A stretch of 64,000 nt of DNA from Iningainema tapete BLCC-T55 (GTDB taxonomy: Bacteria > Cyanobacteriota > Cyanobacteriia > Cyanobacteriales > Nostocaceae), in the NCBI RefSeq assembly GCF_014698965.1, contig NZ_JACXAE010000126.1:124001-188000 (forward strand), read 5' to 3'. The notes beneath the pieces were generated by a model. The model did not search any database. It saw nothing but the letters and a program-made list of their open reading frames with translations, and was not told the DNA's origin. A program made the position numbers and the translations under genes. Shown here piece by piece: positions 28,113 to 36,417 of the stretch; positions within the stretch are counted from its first letter, which is position 1; each line of letters begins with the position of its first letter.

Positions 28113-28127
28113 TCTAGACAGACTAGA
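28113..28127. promoter_or_regulatory. Palindrome upstream of the antitoxin, likely operator
   Basis: TCTAG-ACAGA-CTAGA is a perfect 5-bp inverted repeat ending 14 bases before the antitoxin ATG. Phd/YefM antitoxins repress their own operon by binding such palindromes over the promoter, so this is a reasonable operator. No binding data are available. Confidence 0.5.
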
Positions 28128-28141
28128 TAAGGTTAGATTAT

Positions 28142-28372
28142 ATGAACCGTGTGTGGCAACTGCAAGAGGCAAAGAACAAATTCAGTGAAGTGGTGGAAGA
28201 AGCCCTTCACAAAGGACCACAAGTGATTACTAAACGCGGCGTTGAAGTGGCAATTGTATTGTCTTATACTGAATATCGCCAAATGTTGGCGTCGCAGAAG
28301 AAGCTATCTGACTTTTTCCGTGAGTCGCCACTAGCTGAGGTAGATTTGGATTTCAGTAGGGATAAAGGTTAA
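28142..28372 (+). CDS. Phd/YefM-type antitoxin
   Basis: The 76-residue product has the Phd/YefM DNA-binding N-terminus: WQLQEAKNKFSEVVEEAL followed by GPQVITKRGVEVAIVLSYTE and YRQMLASQKKLSDFFRESPL. Such antitoxins bind DNA through the N-terminal domain and neutralise a PIN or RelE toxin with the C-terminal tail. The next frame (28381) is a PIN toxin that lacks its N-terminus, so this antitoxin may be an orphan. The tail is also shorter than in the second copy at 31302, which continues with GDARDDITL after DKG. Confidence 0.85.
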   Translation: MNRVWQLQEAKNKFSEVVEEALHKGPQVITKRGVEVAIVLSYTEYRQMLASQKKLSDFFRESPLAEVDLDFSRDKG

Positions 28373-28380
28373 ATAATGAA

Positions 28381-28599
28381 ATGCCAATGCGGTTCCAAAA
28401 CAGGATTCTCAGCATAGATACAGGTGTCATGCTTATCTGGGGACAGCTTACTGGTAGATTGGAGCTAGATGGGAAAAAAATGGCTGTTGTAGATTCTTTG
28501 ATTGCGGCGATCGCTATTAATGGCAATTTTACCTTAGTAACCCGCAACGAAGATGATTTTAAACATGCAGGATTAGCGATCGTCAATCCTGGGAATTAA
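28381..28599 (+). pseudogene. VapC-like PIN toxin remnant, N-terminal half missing
   Basis: The frame encodes RFQNRILSIDTGVMLIWGQL, KKMAVVDSLIAAIAINGN and FTLVTRNEDDFKHAGLAIVN, the C-terminal half of a VapC-family PIN ribonuclease, with the conserved D of VVDSLIAA and the TRNEDDF motif. Intact members are about 130-140 residues and start with an LLDTN motif carrying the first catalytic Asp; that half is absent here. An ATGAAAT just after the antitoxin stop (28377) matches the usual toxin start but is out of frame, so a deletion of roughly 200 bp is likely. The product should be inactive. Confidence 0.7.
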
Positions 28600-28728
28600 C
28601 CTTTACAGCGGTTTTTAAGTAAATAAACTACAGGGTAGAAGCGGAGACAAGCATTACTAACTTTAGTGCGTCCTCAGTTAGAGCGATCGCACATGGCAAC
28701 TCCTTTTGTCAACCACCCCATCAGATTT

Positions 28729-29034
28729 CTACCACTTGATTTGTAACTTGGATAGAATCCAGCTAAAAGTAACTTCAACAAGATACTCCAACGGTTTAAA
28801 GATAACTAAGTTGGTGGCTGTGTTAATTACATCAGGATCATAAATGGCGTAATACTCAACATCATTTAGAACATCGACTGCAATTGTTTGCGAGAAAATT
28901 AGAGCATTAATACAAGAACTTTCTGTAATTGCACTCATATTGAAACCTGTTGTTTGCTTAATGCCTAAAATCAGCCCAAGAGGTAGTTTACGTTGAATGA
29001 GTCGTAACCAAACGAGAGCAGTTTTGCACAACAT
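28729..29034 (-). CDS. Hypothetical protein, weak support
   Basis: An open frame of 101 codons with ATG start, no family recognised. The sequence has mixed hydrophobic stretches (LCKTALVWLRLIQRKLPLGL near the start, LEYLVEVTFSWILSKL at the end) and two cysteines. It lies downstream of the P450 terminator hairpin and in the same direction as the P450 gene. It could be a real orphan or a chance frame. No Shine-Dalgarno site is obvious. Confidence 0.3.
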   Translation of the reverse strand: MLCKTALVWLRLIQRKLPLGLILGIKQTTGFNMSAITESSCINALIFSQTIAVDVLNDVEYYAIYDPDVINTATNLVIFKPLEYLVEVTFSWILSKLQIKW

Positions 29035-29083
29035 AATTGATTCTGAATCCAGTATGTACTAATTGGGTTGTCTTTATTTATTT

Positions 29084-29125
29084 CAAACGCTCGATATTAA
29101 AAAAATGAAGTCTATCGAGCGTTTG
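29084..29125 (-). terminator. Hairpin downstream of the P450 gene
   Basis: CAAACGCTCGATA and TATCGAGCGTTTG form a perfect 13-bp stem with a 16-base AT-rich loop. It lies 34 bases after the P450 stop. There is no strong T-run on the P450 side, so it may also serve as an RNA-stabilising hairpin. Confidence 0.6.
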
Positions 29126-29158
29126 CCAAAGGTTATATACGTGACGAAGCCTGCGGGA

Positions 29159-30496
29159 CTAAAATTTCTTCAGCACAACTTGAATGCCATATTTTGGTCG
29201 TAAAGTGAGCGAAGGTTGAAGAACGATCAAGTGTTCTGGAACAAGATGTAGTTGAAACTTTTGCGCAATGGTTGCTAGTAACAAAGTTGCTTCCATCAGT
29301 GCAAAGCTCTTGCCAATACAAATGCGAAGTCCATCTCCAAAGGGAAAGTAAACCCCTCGCGGCAACTGCTTCTCCAAGTCATTAGCCCAACGCTCTGGAT
29401 TAAATACCTCTGGATTTGGGAAATAACGGGAATTTCGGTGCATTACCCATTGACTCATGATGATTGTGCAACCTGCTGGCACAAAGTAGCCACCAATTTC
29501 ACAATCTCTAATCGCTTCACGAGTGACATCTGTTATAGGAGGATACAGCCGCATTGACTCCTTGATGATCATGCTAGTGTAACGTAAGCGAGGAAGATCG
29601 GCAATCGTAGGAGAGCGTCCACCCAATACTGCTTGTAACTCTTCTACTAATTTTGCCTGAACTTCTGGATGTTGAGCCAGAAGCATCCAAGTCCAAGAAA
29701 GTGTGTTAGCCGTCGTTTCATGTCCTGCAAGTATCATAGTTGCTACTTCATCGCGCAATTGCTGATCAGTCATCTGGCTACCATCATCCTCATCCTTCAC
29801 CTGCATCAACATAGATAGTAAATCTCCTCCATTCCCACCGTTAGAACGCCGCTGATTGATGATGGCGTAAATTGTTTGATCCAGGAGATCGATTGCTTTT
29901 CCATAGCGGATATCTTCTGGTGTAGGGTTTCGATCCTCCTCAAAACCGGATTTGTTCTGGCTGTCAAACCAGTTCAGTCCCACTTCTAAAGCATGGGCAA
30001 TAGAACTAGCTTCGCCCTCTGTTACATCCTGGTTAAAGATGGTTTTCATAACAATGTTCAAAGTGAGACGCATCATCTGTTCGTGGATATCTCGAATTTC
30101 TCCATCATGCCAAGTACTGAGCATACGTTCGGTGTAATCAACCATGATTTCTCCGTAACTGTTAATGCGCTGTTGATGGAATACTGGCTGGACTAGCCGT
30201 CGCTGACGCTGCCAAAAGTCTCCCTCACTAGAGAGCAGCCCGTTGCCTATCAAGCCATGAATAATTCGTAAGTCCTTTGCCTTGACGAACAACAGACTGT
30301 TTTTCAACACTTCTTCAATATCATTCGGGTTGCTTAACAGGCATGCTAGATAAGAACCGAAGCGCAACGGCACAATCTCACCATACTCGATCGCACACCT
30401 GGTTAAGAAACCCAATGGATCTTGATTATACTCAGCAAGATTGCCAACTGTAGGATCTACTGATGGTCTAGGTAATGTGAATAGGTCTTGACTCAT
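29159..30496 (-). CDS. Cytochrome P450 monooxygenase
   Basis: The 445-residue protein has all P450 landmarks: the I-helix oxygen-activation motif LAGHETTANTLSW, the K-helix KESMRLYPP (ExxR), NPERW, and the heme loop FPFGDGLRICIGKSFALMEA with the heme-ligand C393. The length and lack of a membrane anchor suit a soluble bacterial enzyme needing a separate ferredoxin system. The substrate is unknown; it resembles fatty-acid or terpenoid-type cyanobacterial P450s in general form only. It is divergent from a TetR gene with two operator-like repeats between them, so it is probably repressed by that regulator and induced by a ligand. Confidence 0.93.
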   Translation of the reverse strand: MSQDLFTLPRPSVDPTVGNLAEYNQDPLGFLTRCAIEYGEIVPLRFGSYLACLLSNPNDIEEVLKNSLLFVKAKDLRIIHGLIGNGLLSSEGDFWQRQRRLVQPVFHQQRINSYGEIMVDYTERMLSTWHDGEIRDIHEQMMRLTLNIVMKTIFNQDVTEGEASSIAHALEVGLNWFDSQNKSGFEEDRNPTPEDIRYGKAIDLLDQTIYAIINQRRSNGGNGGDLLSMLMQVKDEDDGSQMTDQQLRDEVATMILAGHETTANTLSWTWMLLAQHPEVQAKLVEELQAVLGGRSPTIADLPRLRYTSMIIKESMRLYPPITDVTREAIRDCEIGGYFVPAGCTIIMSQWVMHRNSRYFPNPEVFNPERWANDLEKQLPRGVYFPFGDGLRICIGKSFALMEATLLLATIAQKFQLHLVPEHLIVLQPSLTLRPKYGIQVVLKKF

Positions 30497-30553
30497 GGTA
30501 CTTCTATTTATGGTTTGAATTGTTCTAATTAACTACCAATTCTGGTTTATAAT

Positions 30554-30593
30554 ATGAGTATTGCTCACATTTAAATAATACGAGTATTGCTCA
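30554..30593. promoter_or_regulatory. Two operator-like repeats between P450 and tetR genes
   Basis: TGAG-TATTG-CTCA (30555-30567) and CGAG-TATTG-CTCA (30581-30593) are two direct copies, 26 bp apart, of a motif that is itself an inverted repeat. The spacing (about 2.5 helical turns) and the place between divergent genes fit a TetR-family operator controlling both the P450 and the regulator itself. Confidence 0.6.
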
Positions 30594-30620
30594 TGTTATG
30601 TCAAGAGGAGAAATAAAAAA

Positions 30621-31283
30621 ATGACGACTCAGCCTCAAAAGGTTGCCAAGATGAGGCGTCAACCTCAACAAGCACGCAGTCAAGCGCGAGTGAACCAAAT
30701 TCTGGATGTTGCTGAACAACTGTTTATTGAATTAGGGTACGATGCTACCACGACAAATGCGATCGCCGCCCGTGCCAAGGTAGCAATTGGGTCGCTATAC
30801 CAGTTTTTTCCCGACAAAGCAGCTATACTCAAGGCATTGGCAGCTCGCTACAATGAGCAACTCCATCAACTTTTTGTGGCGTTGCACACGAATGAAGTGG
30901 TAAAGCTATCATTGGAAGCCTATGTTGATCTGGTAATTGACGCAATTGATCAGTTCTTTAGAGATCATCCTGGCTACTATGTCATTTTCATGCAACTACA
31001 AGAGCCAATACCTGAACTGGAAGCGATGGAAGTGGCTACGGATGCTCAACTGATGCAAGAGTTAGCAACTTTCTTAACTCGACGAAATCCTGGTTTGGAG
31101 TTAGCTAGTTATCAGGCGATCGCATTGGTGATTGTCAAAACGGTGGGGACGTTACTGTGGCTATCATTGAGCCAAAACCAAGCGTCTGGCAAACAACTTG
31201 TCATAGAAACGAAAAGATTAACTTTGAGTTATCTGCAAAGCTATTTCCCCGACAATGCTAGCAGCAATCATGCTGCATCATAA
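30621..31283 (+). CDS. TetR/AcrR-family transcriptional regulator
   Basis: The 220-residue product has the N-terminal TetR helix-turn-helix: ARVNQILDVAEQLFIELGYD, TTTNAIAARAKVAIGSLYQF and FPDKAAILKALAARY. The C-terminal two thirds form a helical ligand-binding domain. The ATG has a strong AGAGGAG ribosome-binding site eight bases upstream. It is divergent from the P450 gene and most likely represses it until a small molecule binds. Confidence 0.92.
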   Translation: MTTQPQKVAKMRRQPQQARSQARVNQILDVAEQLFIELGYDATTTNAIAARAKVAIGSLYQFFPDKAAILKALAARYNEQLHQLFVALHTNEVVKLSLEAYVDLVIDAIDQFFRDHPGYYVIFMQLQEPIPELEAMEVATDAQLMQELATFLTRRNPGLELASYQAIALVIVKTVGTLLWLSLSQNQASGKQLVIETKRLTLSYLQSYFPDNASSNHAAS

Positions 31284-31301
31284 TTTAGAGGATGTTTGAA
31301 A

Positions 31302-31469
31302 ATGAGTTCTCAACGGAATGAGCCAGATCCTTTGTCATATACGGAATATAGTCAAATCATGGCGTCGCAGAAGAAGCTATCTGACTTTTTCCGCGAGTCG
31401 CCACTAGCTGAAGTAGATTTAGATTTTAGTCGGGATAAAGGCGATGCCAGAGATGATATTACTTTATGA
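31302..31469 (+). pseudogene. Second antitoxin copy, C-terminal half only
   Basis: A 55-codon frame starts MSSQRNEPDPLSYTEYSQIM and continues ASQKKLSDFFRESPLAEVDL, then DFSRDKGDARDDITL. From SYTEY to DKG it matches the antitoxin at 28142-28372 almost residue for residue, while the first 11 residues replace the DNA-binding half. The match is also clear at DNA level over about 108 bp. Directly after it an overlapping ATGAAATAC resembles the start of the PIN toxin but runs into a stop after ten codons. It may be expressed from the tetR transcript but cannot bind DNA like a Phd protein. Confidence 0.6.
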
Positions 31470-31530
31470 AATACCCCATTATAAAAGTACTGCACTAGGA
31501 TCGGACAAATGTGTTTAGGGATACCTCTAA

Positions 31531-31549
31531 CCCCCCTAAAAAAGGGGGG
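31531..31549 (-). terminator. C6/G6 hairpin downstream of the aldolase
   Basis: CCCCCC-TAAAAAA-GGGGGG forms a strong 6-bp G:C stem 22 bases after the aldolase stop. A common cyanobacterial intergenic repeat with a likely terminator role; there is no long U-run. Confidence 0.45.
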
Positions 31550-31571
31550 CATAATAATCAATCGTATGAGA

Positions 31572-32654
31572 CTAAGCTACAGTCACATCTTTTGACAAAT
31601 ACACATCTTGAATAGCGTGGAACAACTTCACACCTTCTTCAAAGGGACGTTGGAAAGTCTTGCGTCCGGAAATTAATCCTGTTCCTCCAGCCCGTTTGTT
31701 AATTACAGCAGTGCGCACTGCTTCGGCAAAGTCGTTTTTACCAGACGCTCCACCAGAATTAATTAATCCTGCACGTCCACAGTAACAATTTAGCACTTGG
31801 TAACGAGTTAAATCAATTGGGTGATCTGTGGTTAAGTCTGTATAAACTAGTTCATTACTTTTTCCGTAACTCTTACCAGTTGCTTGAGCCACTGCACCGT
31901 AACCGTTATTGTTTTCGGGTAGCTTTTGTTTGATGATGTCTGCCTCAATTGTTACACCTAAATGATTTGCTTGTCCTGTTAAATCGGCAGCTAGGTGGTA
32001 ATCTTTATCTTGCTTAAAAGCATTATTACGTAGGTAACACCAAATAATTGTTACCATCCCAAGTTCATGAGCATATTTAAAAGCTTGGCTGATTTCTTGA
32101 ATTTGTCTGGTAGAGTGTTCTGAACCGAAGTAAATTGTCGCACCCACTGCAGCAGCACCCAAATTCCAAGCTTGTTCCACATCAGCAAACAATACTTGGT
32201 CAAATTGATTGGGGTAAGTCAGCAATTCATTATGATTGAGTTTGACAATAAAGGGGATTTTGTGAGCATATTTACGGGATATGCTACCCAAAACTCCCAA
32301 AGTTGTCGCCACAGCATTGCATTCTGCTGCTATTGCTAGCTTGACAATATTCTCAGGATCGAAATATATCGGATTAGGTGCAAAAGATGCTCCAGCAGAG
32401 TGTTCAATACCTTGGTCTACTGGTAAAATAGAAAGATAGCCAGTATTAGCAAGACGACCAGTAGAATATAGTAGTTGCAGATTACGCAACACTTGGGGAT
32501 TGCGATCGCTGTTCAACCAAACTCGATCCACAAAATCTGGTCCTGGTAAATGCAGTAAATCCTTAGAAACTTTTGCTTTGTAGGTAAGTAAATCCTCTGC
32601 TTCTTTACCTAGCACAGACTCAATAGAACTGGGTGTAGATAGAGTGGCAGTCAT
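31572..32654 (-). CDS. Class I fructose-bisphosphate aldolase (DhnA/FbaB type)
   Basis: The 360-residue product has [54 protein letters not shown] and [16 protein letters not shown], which mark the archaeal-type/DhnA class I aldolases that use a Schiff-base lysine. It would interconvert fructose-1,6-bisphosphate and triose phosphates in glycolysis and the Calvin cycle. I chose ATG 32654 (MTATLSTP) because a GAGGA ribosome-binding site lies nine bases upstream; a start at 32669 would read through it. Confidence 0.92.
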   Translation of the reverse strand: MTATLSTPSSIESVLGKEAEDLLTYKAKVSKDLLHLPGPDFVDRVWLNSDRNPQVLRNLQLLYSTGRLANTGYLSILPVDQGIEHSAGASFAPNPIYFDPENIVKLAIAAECNAVATTLGVLGSISRKYAHKIPFIVKLNHNELLTYPNQFDQVLFADVEQAWNLGAAAVGATIYFGSEHSTRQIQEISQAFKYAHELGMVTIIWCYLRNNAFKQDKDYHLAADLTGQANHLGVTIEADIIKQKLPENNNGYGAVAQATGKSYGKSNELVYTDLTTDHPIDLTRYQVLNCYCGRAGLINSGGASGKNDFAEAVRTAVINKRAGGTGLISGRKTFQRPFEEGVKLFHAIQDVYLSKDVTVA

Positions 32655-32781
32655 AGTATTTTTCCTCAAGACTTCCGTCTACTATGGTGACTGTGCTTAG
32701 CATAACTTATGTACGCCTCAAGACAGACAAAGATGATTTTTCTCAAAAACCTTTTGCTATAAACAAGATTACCCATTTTTT

Positions 32782-32810
32782 CTTGGCGTCCTTGGCGTCT
32801 TGGCGGTTCA
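32782..32810. repeat. TTGGCG-rich intergenic repeat
   Basis: CTTGGCGTC is repeated twice, followed by TTGGCGGTTCA. This is a widespread intergenic repeat in cyanobacteria. A 68-codon frame covering it on the minus strand is rejected as a gene. Confidence 0.6.
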
Positions 32811-32870
32811 TATAAATAACTATTCTTAAGGTAAGATAACAATAAAGCCACTAACAAAGCGCAATCAACC

Positions 32871-35093
32871 ATGTTGCCTAAACCGAAAAAGCGTTGGACA
32901 CCTTCACACTGGGCAAGTTGGAAGCCCTTTGGTATTGGCGAACAGTACCCAAATAACTATTGGGAAGTTTTTCGGGCAATTTGGCGATCGCGCAACCAGT
33001 TACCATATGCATGGAATGTTCTCAACAAAGGTGTGTGCGATGGCTGCGCTTTGGGAACAACAGGAATGAAAGATTGGACAGTATCAGGCATCCATGTCTG
33101 CAATGTCCGGTTGCGACTTTTGCAGATGAATACCATGCCAGCTTTCGATCCCGCAGTGTTAGAAGATGTCTCAGAGTTGCAGAAGAAAAAAAGTGCCGAA
33201 CTACGAGACTTGGGCAGACTACCTTACCCAATGATTCGTCAAAAGGGAGAAAAAGGCTTTCGGCGAGTAAGCTGGGAGCAAGCAATGTCCGTGATAAGCG
33301 ATCGCATTCGCGCCACTACACCCAATCGACTTGCCTTCTATATTACCAGTCGAGGCACCGTTAACGAAACTTACTACGCCACCCAAAAAGCAGTACGGGC
33401 AATAGGTACAAATAACATTGACAACGCCGCCAGAATATGCCATTCACCCAGCACCGCCGGATTAAAAGCAAGTATTGGTGCAGCAGCTACTACCTGTTCA
33501 TACAAAGACTGGATTGGCACAGATTTATTAGTTTTCATTGGCTCCAACGTAGCCAACAATCAACCTGTGACTGTAAAATACTTGCACTATGCCAAAAAAG
33601 CAGGTACGAGGATAGTGGTAATTAACACCTACCGCGAACCAGGCATGGAACGATACTGGGTTCCTTCAATTCCTGAAAGTGCCATATTCGGGACTAAGTT
33701 TGCCGAAGACTTCTTTTTAATCAACGTCGGTGGGGACATAGCATTTTTAAATGGGACAATTAAGCAGATGATTGCTAACGACTGGGTGGAGCAGTCGTTT
33801 ATTGACAACTACACAACTGACTTTGAACAATTAAAAGCTTTCCTCGAAACTCAATCTTATTCAGAGTTAGAAAAACTTTCAGGCATCTCTCGTGAAGAAA
33901 TGTATGCCTTTGCGAAAATGGTAGGAGAAGCAAACAAAGCTGTATTTGTTTGGAGCATGGGCATTACTCAACACGAGTGTGGTGAAGACAATGTAAGAGC
34001 CATTATCAATTTAGCTCTGACTAGAGGTTTTGTTGGACGCGAAGGTTGTGGTTTAATGCCAATTCGCGGACACTCTGGGGTACAGGGTGGTGCAGAAATG
34101 GGATGCTATGCTACAGTATTTCCTGGTGGCAAGCCGATTACGAAAGAAAACGCTGAGCATTTGAGCAAAGTTTGGGGTTTTGCAGTGCCAGTAAGTAAAG
34201 GTTTAATTGCTCCAGAAATGATTCATGCCGCATCCGAGCAGCAATTAGACGTGTTGTTTTCTGTGGGGGGAAATTTTTTAGAAGTATTACCAGAACCAGA
34301 TTATGTGGAAGAAGCTTTGCAGCGCGTCCCACTACGGGTACATATGGATATTGTGCTTTCCAGTCAAATGTTGGTTCCAGCAGACACTGTAATATTGTTA
34401 CCTGCGACTACTCGCTACGAAATTCCAGGAGGAGTAACGGAAACTAGTACCGAGCGTCGAGTGATTTTTAGCCCAGAAATTCCTGGTTCCTGTATTGGTG
34501 AGGCACGCCCAGAATGGGATGTTTTTATGGAATTGGCACGCTGCGTTGTAGAGACGCGATATATCGCGTCTCTACATTTTGATGGTACAGAGGCGATTCG
34601 TGAAGAAATTGCCAAGGTTATCCCCCAGTATGCTGGTATTCAACATCTTAAGGAAGCAGGGGATCAGTTTCAGTATGGGGGATCGCATTTGTGCTTTGGT
34701 TGGAATTTTCCCACACCTGATGGTAAGGCACATTTTGCAGTTGTGTCTCCAAGAGAACGGGATTTGCCGGAGGGATGTTTTTTGGTGGCGACACGTCGAG
34801 GTAAACAATTTAATAGTATGGTGCAGGAGCATAAGGATGCTATTACTGGGGCTGTGCGAGATGCGGTGTTGATGAATCAGGTGGATGCAACAAAACTGGA
34901 ATTAGTTGATGGTGATGGGGTGATTCTGAAGAATGATTTGGGTGAGTTGAAGGGGCGGGTTTATGTTGCTCCCATTAAACCAGGTAATTTACAAGTACAT
35001 TGGCCTGAGGGGAATGTATTATTGGATCACAGTAAGCGATCGCTTGAAGGCGTTCCTGATTATAACACTGTGGTGCGGTTGGAGAAAATATGA
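32871..35093 (+). CDS. FdhF/YdeP-family molybdopterin oxidoreductase
   Basis: The 740-residue protein has an N-terminal KGVCDGCALGTTGMKDW and IHVCNVRLR cysteine region, then RVSWEQAMSVISDRI, GTNNIDNAARICHSPSTAGL, GSNVANNQPVTVKYLHYAK and late MGD-binding segments (PDGKAHFAVV; FNSMVQEHKDAITG). This is the layout of YdeP-type formate-dehydrogenase-like molybdoenzymes; the true substrate of the family is uncertain. It overlaps fdhD by 4 bp. A 30-bp palindrome of the window's repeat family lies in frame at 34547-34576 and adds about ten residues (VETRYIASLH) absent from the normal domain rhythm. Confidence 0.88.
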   Translation: MLPKPKKRWTPSHWASWKPFGIGEQYPNNYWEVFRAIWRSRNQLPYAWNVLNKGVCDGCALGTTGMKDWTVSGIHVCNVRLRLLQMNTMPAFDPAVLEDVSELQKKKSAELRDLGRLPYPMIRQKGEKGFRRVSWEQAMSVISDRIRATTPNRLAFYITSRGTVNETYYATQKAVRAIGTNNIDNAARICHSPSTAGLKASIGAAATTCSYKDWIGTDLLVFIGSNVANNQPVTVKYLHYAKKAGTRIVVINTYREPGMERYWVPSIPESAIFGTKFAEDFFLINVGGDIAFLNGTIKQMIANDWVEQSFIDNYTTDFEQLKAFLETQSYSELEKLSGISREEMYAFAKMVGEANKAVFVWSMGITQHECGEDNVRAIINLALTRGFVGREGCGLMPIRGHSGVQGGAEMGCYATVFPGGKPITKENAEHLSKVWGFAVPVSKGLIAPEMIHAASEQQLDVLFSVGGNFLEVLPEPDYVEEALQRVPLRVHMDIVLSSQMLVPADTVILLPATTRYEIPGGVTETSTERRVIFSPEIPGSCIGEARPEWDVFMELARCVVETRYIASLHFDGTEAIREEIAKVIPQYAGIQHLKEAGDQFQYGGSHLCFGWNFPTPDGKAHFAVVSPRERDLPEGCFLVATRRGKQFNSMVQEHKDAITGAVRDAVLMNQVDATKLELVDGDGVILKNDLGELKGRVYVAPIKPGNLQVHWPEGNVLLDHSKRSLEGVPDYNTVVRLEKI
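34547..34576. repeat. Perfect 30-bp palindrome inside the molybdoenzyme gene
   Basis: The ends are TGTAGAGACGCGAT and ATCGCGTCTCTACA around a central AT, fully self-complementary. It belongs to the repeat family listed at 21195, 38892, 38942, 47834, 50028 and 55084. The 30-bp length keeps the reading frame. Confidence 0.9.
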
Positions 35094-35974
35094 ACCGCAT
35101 AGCCCCAGGTTTAAACCAGGGGGAAGCAGAGAATGGAGAGCAAATGAGTAAGTTTGTTGGCAGCAAGACTAAAGCTACTGTCTGGATGGTGGAGAATGGT
35201 AAGGTGCGATCGCGTTTGGATCAACTTACTATAGAGGAACCTTTGGAAATTCGTTTGGTGTCACCGCGTCGCACGGTGGCTGTTACTATGCGTACACCAG
35301 GTGCAGATTTTGAACTTGCTGCTGGGTTTCTTTATGGTGAGGGTGTGATTAGTAGTAGGGATGATGTTCAACGTATTAGTTACTGCGTTGATGGTGAACA
35401 ACGTTACAATATCGTGAATGTTGCTTTAAACTCAGGGTTGAATCCTGATTTACAGTCTTTAGAACGTCACTTTTACACTACCAGCGCTTGTGGAGTTTGT
35501 GGTAAGACTAGTCTTGAGTCTTTACGTATGTTGGGATGTGAAGTAGTTTCTTCAGGTTTAAAAGTCACACCTGACATTATATATAGTTTACCAGATCAAC
35601 TCCAAGCAGCGCAAGGAGTCTTTAAAGCTACTGGAGGTTTGCACGCTGCGGCTTTATTCGACGCGCAAGGGAAGCTGTTGTCTGTATGGGAAGATGTTGG
35701 ACGACACAATGCTTTGGATAAATTGATTGGTTCAGCTTTGCTCACTGAACAACTGCCTTTGAATAATCATATTATTATGGTGAGCGGACGCTCTAGCTTT
35801 GAGATTTTGCAAAAGTGTACGGTAGCTGGTGTTCCCATTGTTTGTTCTGTTTCTGCTCCCAGTAGTTTAGCTGTGTCGGTGGCTAAGGAATTTGGCATTA
35901 CCTTAATTGGATTTCTACGTGGTGAACGTTTCAACTTGTATGCTGGGATGGAAAGGATATGCGTGGAGGAGTAG
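35090..35974 (+). CDS. fdhD: Formate dehydrogenase accessory sulfurtransferase FdhD
   Basis: The 294-residue frame encodes FdhD landmarks: PGADFELAAGFLYGEGVI, TTSACGVCGKTSLESL (the CxxC sulfur-carrier cysteines), GGLHAAALFDAQGKLLSVWE, DVGRHNALDKLIG, and MVSGRSSFEI. FdhD passes sulfur to the molybdenum cofactor of formate-dehydrogenase-type enzymes, matching the adjacent YdeP-like gene. The start at 35090 overlaps the upstream stop (ATGA). An internal ATG at 35144 (MSKFVG) has a GGAGAG site and would skip 18 unconserved residues partly encoded by a palindrome-like CCCCAGGTTTAAACCAGGGG; it may be the true start. Confidence 0.93.
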   Translation: MNRIAPGLNQGEAENGEQMSKFVGSKTKATVWMVENGKVRSRLDQLTIEEPLEIRLVSPRRTVAVTMRTPGADFELAAGFLYGEGVISSRDDVQRISYCVDGEQRYNIVNVALNSGLNPDLQSLERHFYTTSACGVCGKTSLESLRMLGCEVVSSGLKVTPDIIYSLPDQLQAAQGVFKATGGLHAAALFDAQGKLLSVWEDVGRHNALDKLIGSALLTEQLPLNNHIIMVSGRSSFEILQKCTVAGVPIVCSVSAPSSLAVSVAKEFGITLIGFLRGERFNLYAGMERICVEE

Positions 35975-35989
35975 GGGAGTGGGGGAGAA

Positions 35990-36361
35990 ATGACTATTTT
36001 ATGTACTAATGCGCTTGTTACTCTTGCTACTTTAAATATAGAGAAGTTGGTGCAGTTCTATACTAATTTGTTGGGTATGCAACCAGTAAATTTTATTCCG
36101 AATGTTTATGCTGAGTTTCAGCTTCCTGGTATGCGATTGGGTATTTTTCAACCAAAACAAGATCGTTTTTCGGAATTTGCATCGGCAAGAAGTAAAATGA
36201 GTTTATGTTTGGAAGTAAGTAATTTAGAACAAGCGATCGCTCACCTTACCGTTTTGGGTTATCCTCCACCCGGTAATATTATTACTGCTTCTCACGGCAG
36301 GGAAATCTACACTTACGATCCAGACTGTAATCGGATAATTTTACATCAATCTGCTATGTAG
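35990..36361 (+). CDS. VOC/glyoxalase-superfamily protein
   Basis: The 123-residue protein has the betaalphabetabetabeta half-modules of the VOC fold: TLATLNIEKLVQFYTNLLGM, AEFQLPGMRLGIF, LCLEVSNLEQAIAHLTVLGY and GREIYTYDPDCNRIILH, the last with the conserved D-P-x-x-N/R metal-side motif. Members include glyoxalases, dioxygenases and resistance proteins; this one cannot be assigned further. It lies 15 bp after fdhD behind a purine-rich GGGGGAG ribosome-binding site and may be co-transcribed. Confidence 0.8.
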   Translation: MTILCTNALVTLATLNIEKLVQFYTNLLGMQPVNFIPNVYAEFQLPGMRLGIFQPKQDRFSEFASARSKMSLCLEVSNLEQAIAHLTVLGYPPPGNIITASHGREIYTYDPDCNRIILHQSAM

Positions 36362-36382
36362 TGTCATTAGTCAAGGGACTTT

Positions 36383-36403
36383 TGACAAATGACAAATGAC
36401 AAA
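36383..36403. repeat. Heptamer tandem repeat (TGACAAA) x3
   Basis: Three perfect copies of TGACAAA lie between the VOC and rbgA genes, a second short heptamer array with a different unit from that at 27434. Confidence 0.85.
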
Positions 36404-36417
36404 GGACACTCATACTA

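Noticed and set aside
32666-32872. Minus-strand frame of 68 codons between aldolase and the molybdoenzyme gene
   Set aside because: It consists largely of the TTGGCG-type intergenic repeat (giving an EPPRRQGRQEK-like peptide) and has no start signal.
33022-33625. Frames in other phases across the molybdoenzyme gene
   Set aside because: They overlap a long, domain-rich gene and show no family features.
27434-36403. Heptamer arrays as possible CRISPR
   Set aside because: Only three 7-bp units without spacers; they match the short tandem repeats of cyanobacterial intergenic DNA.
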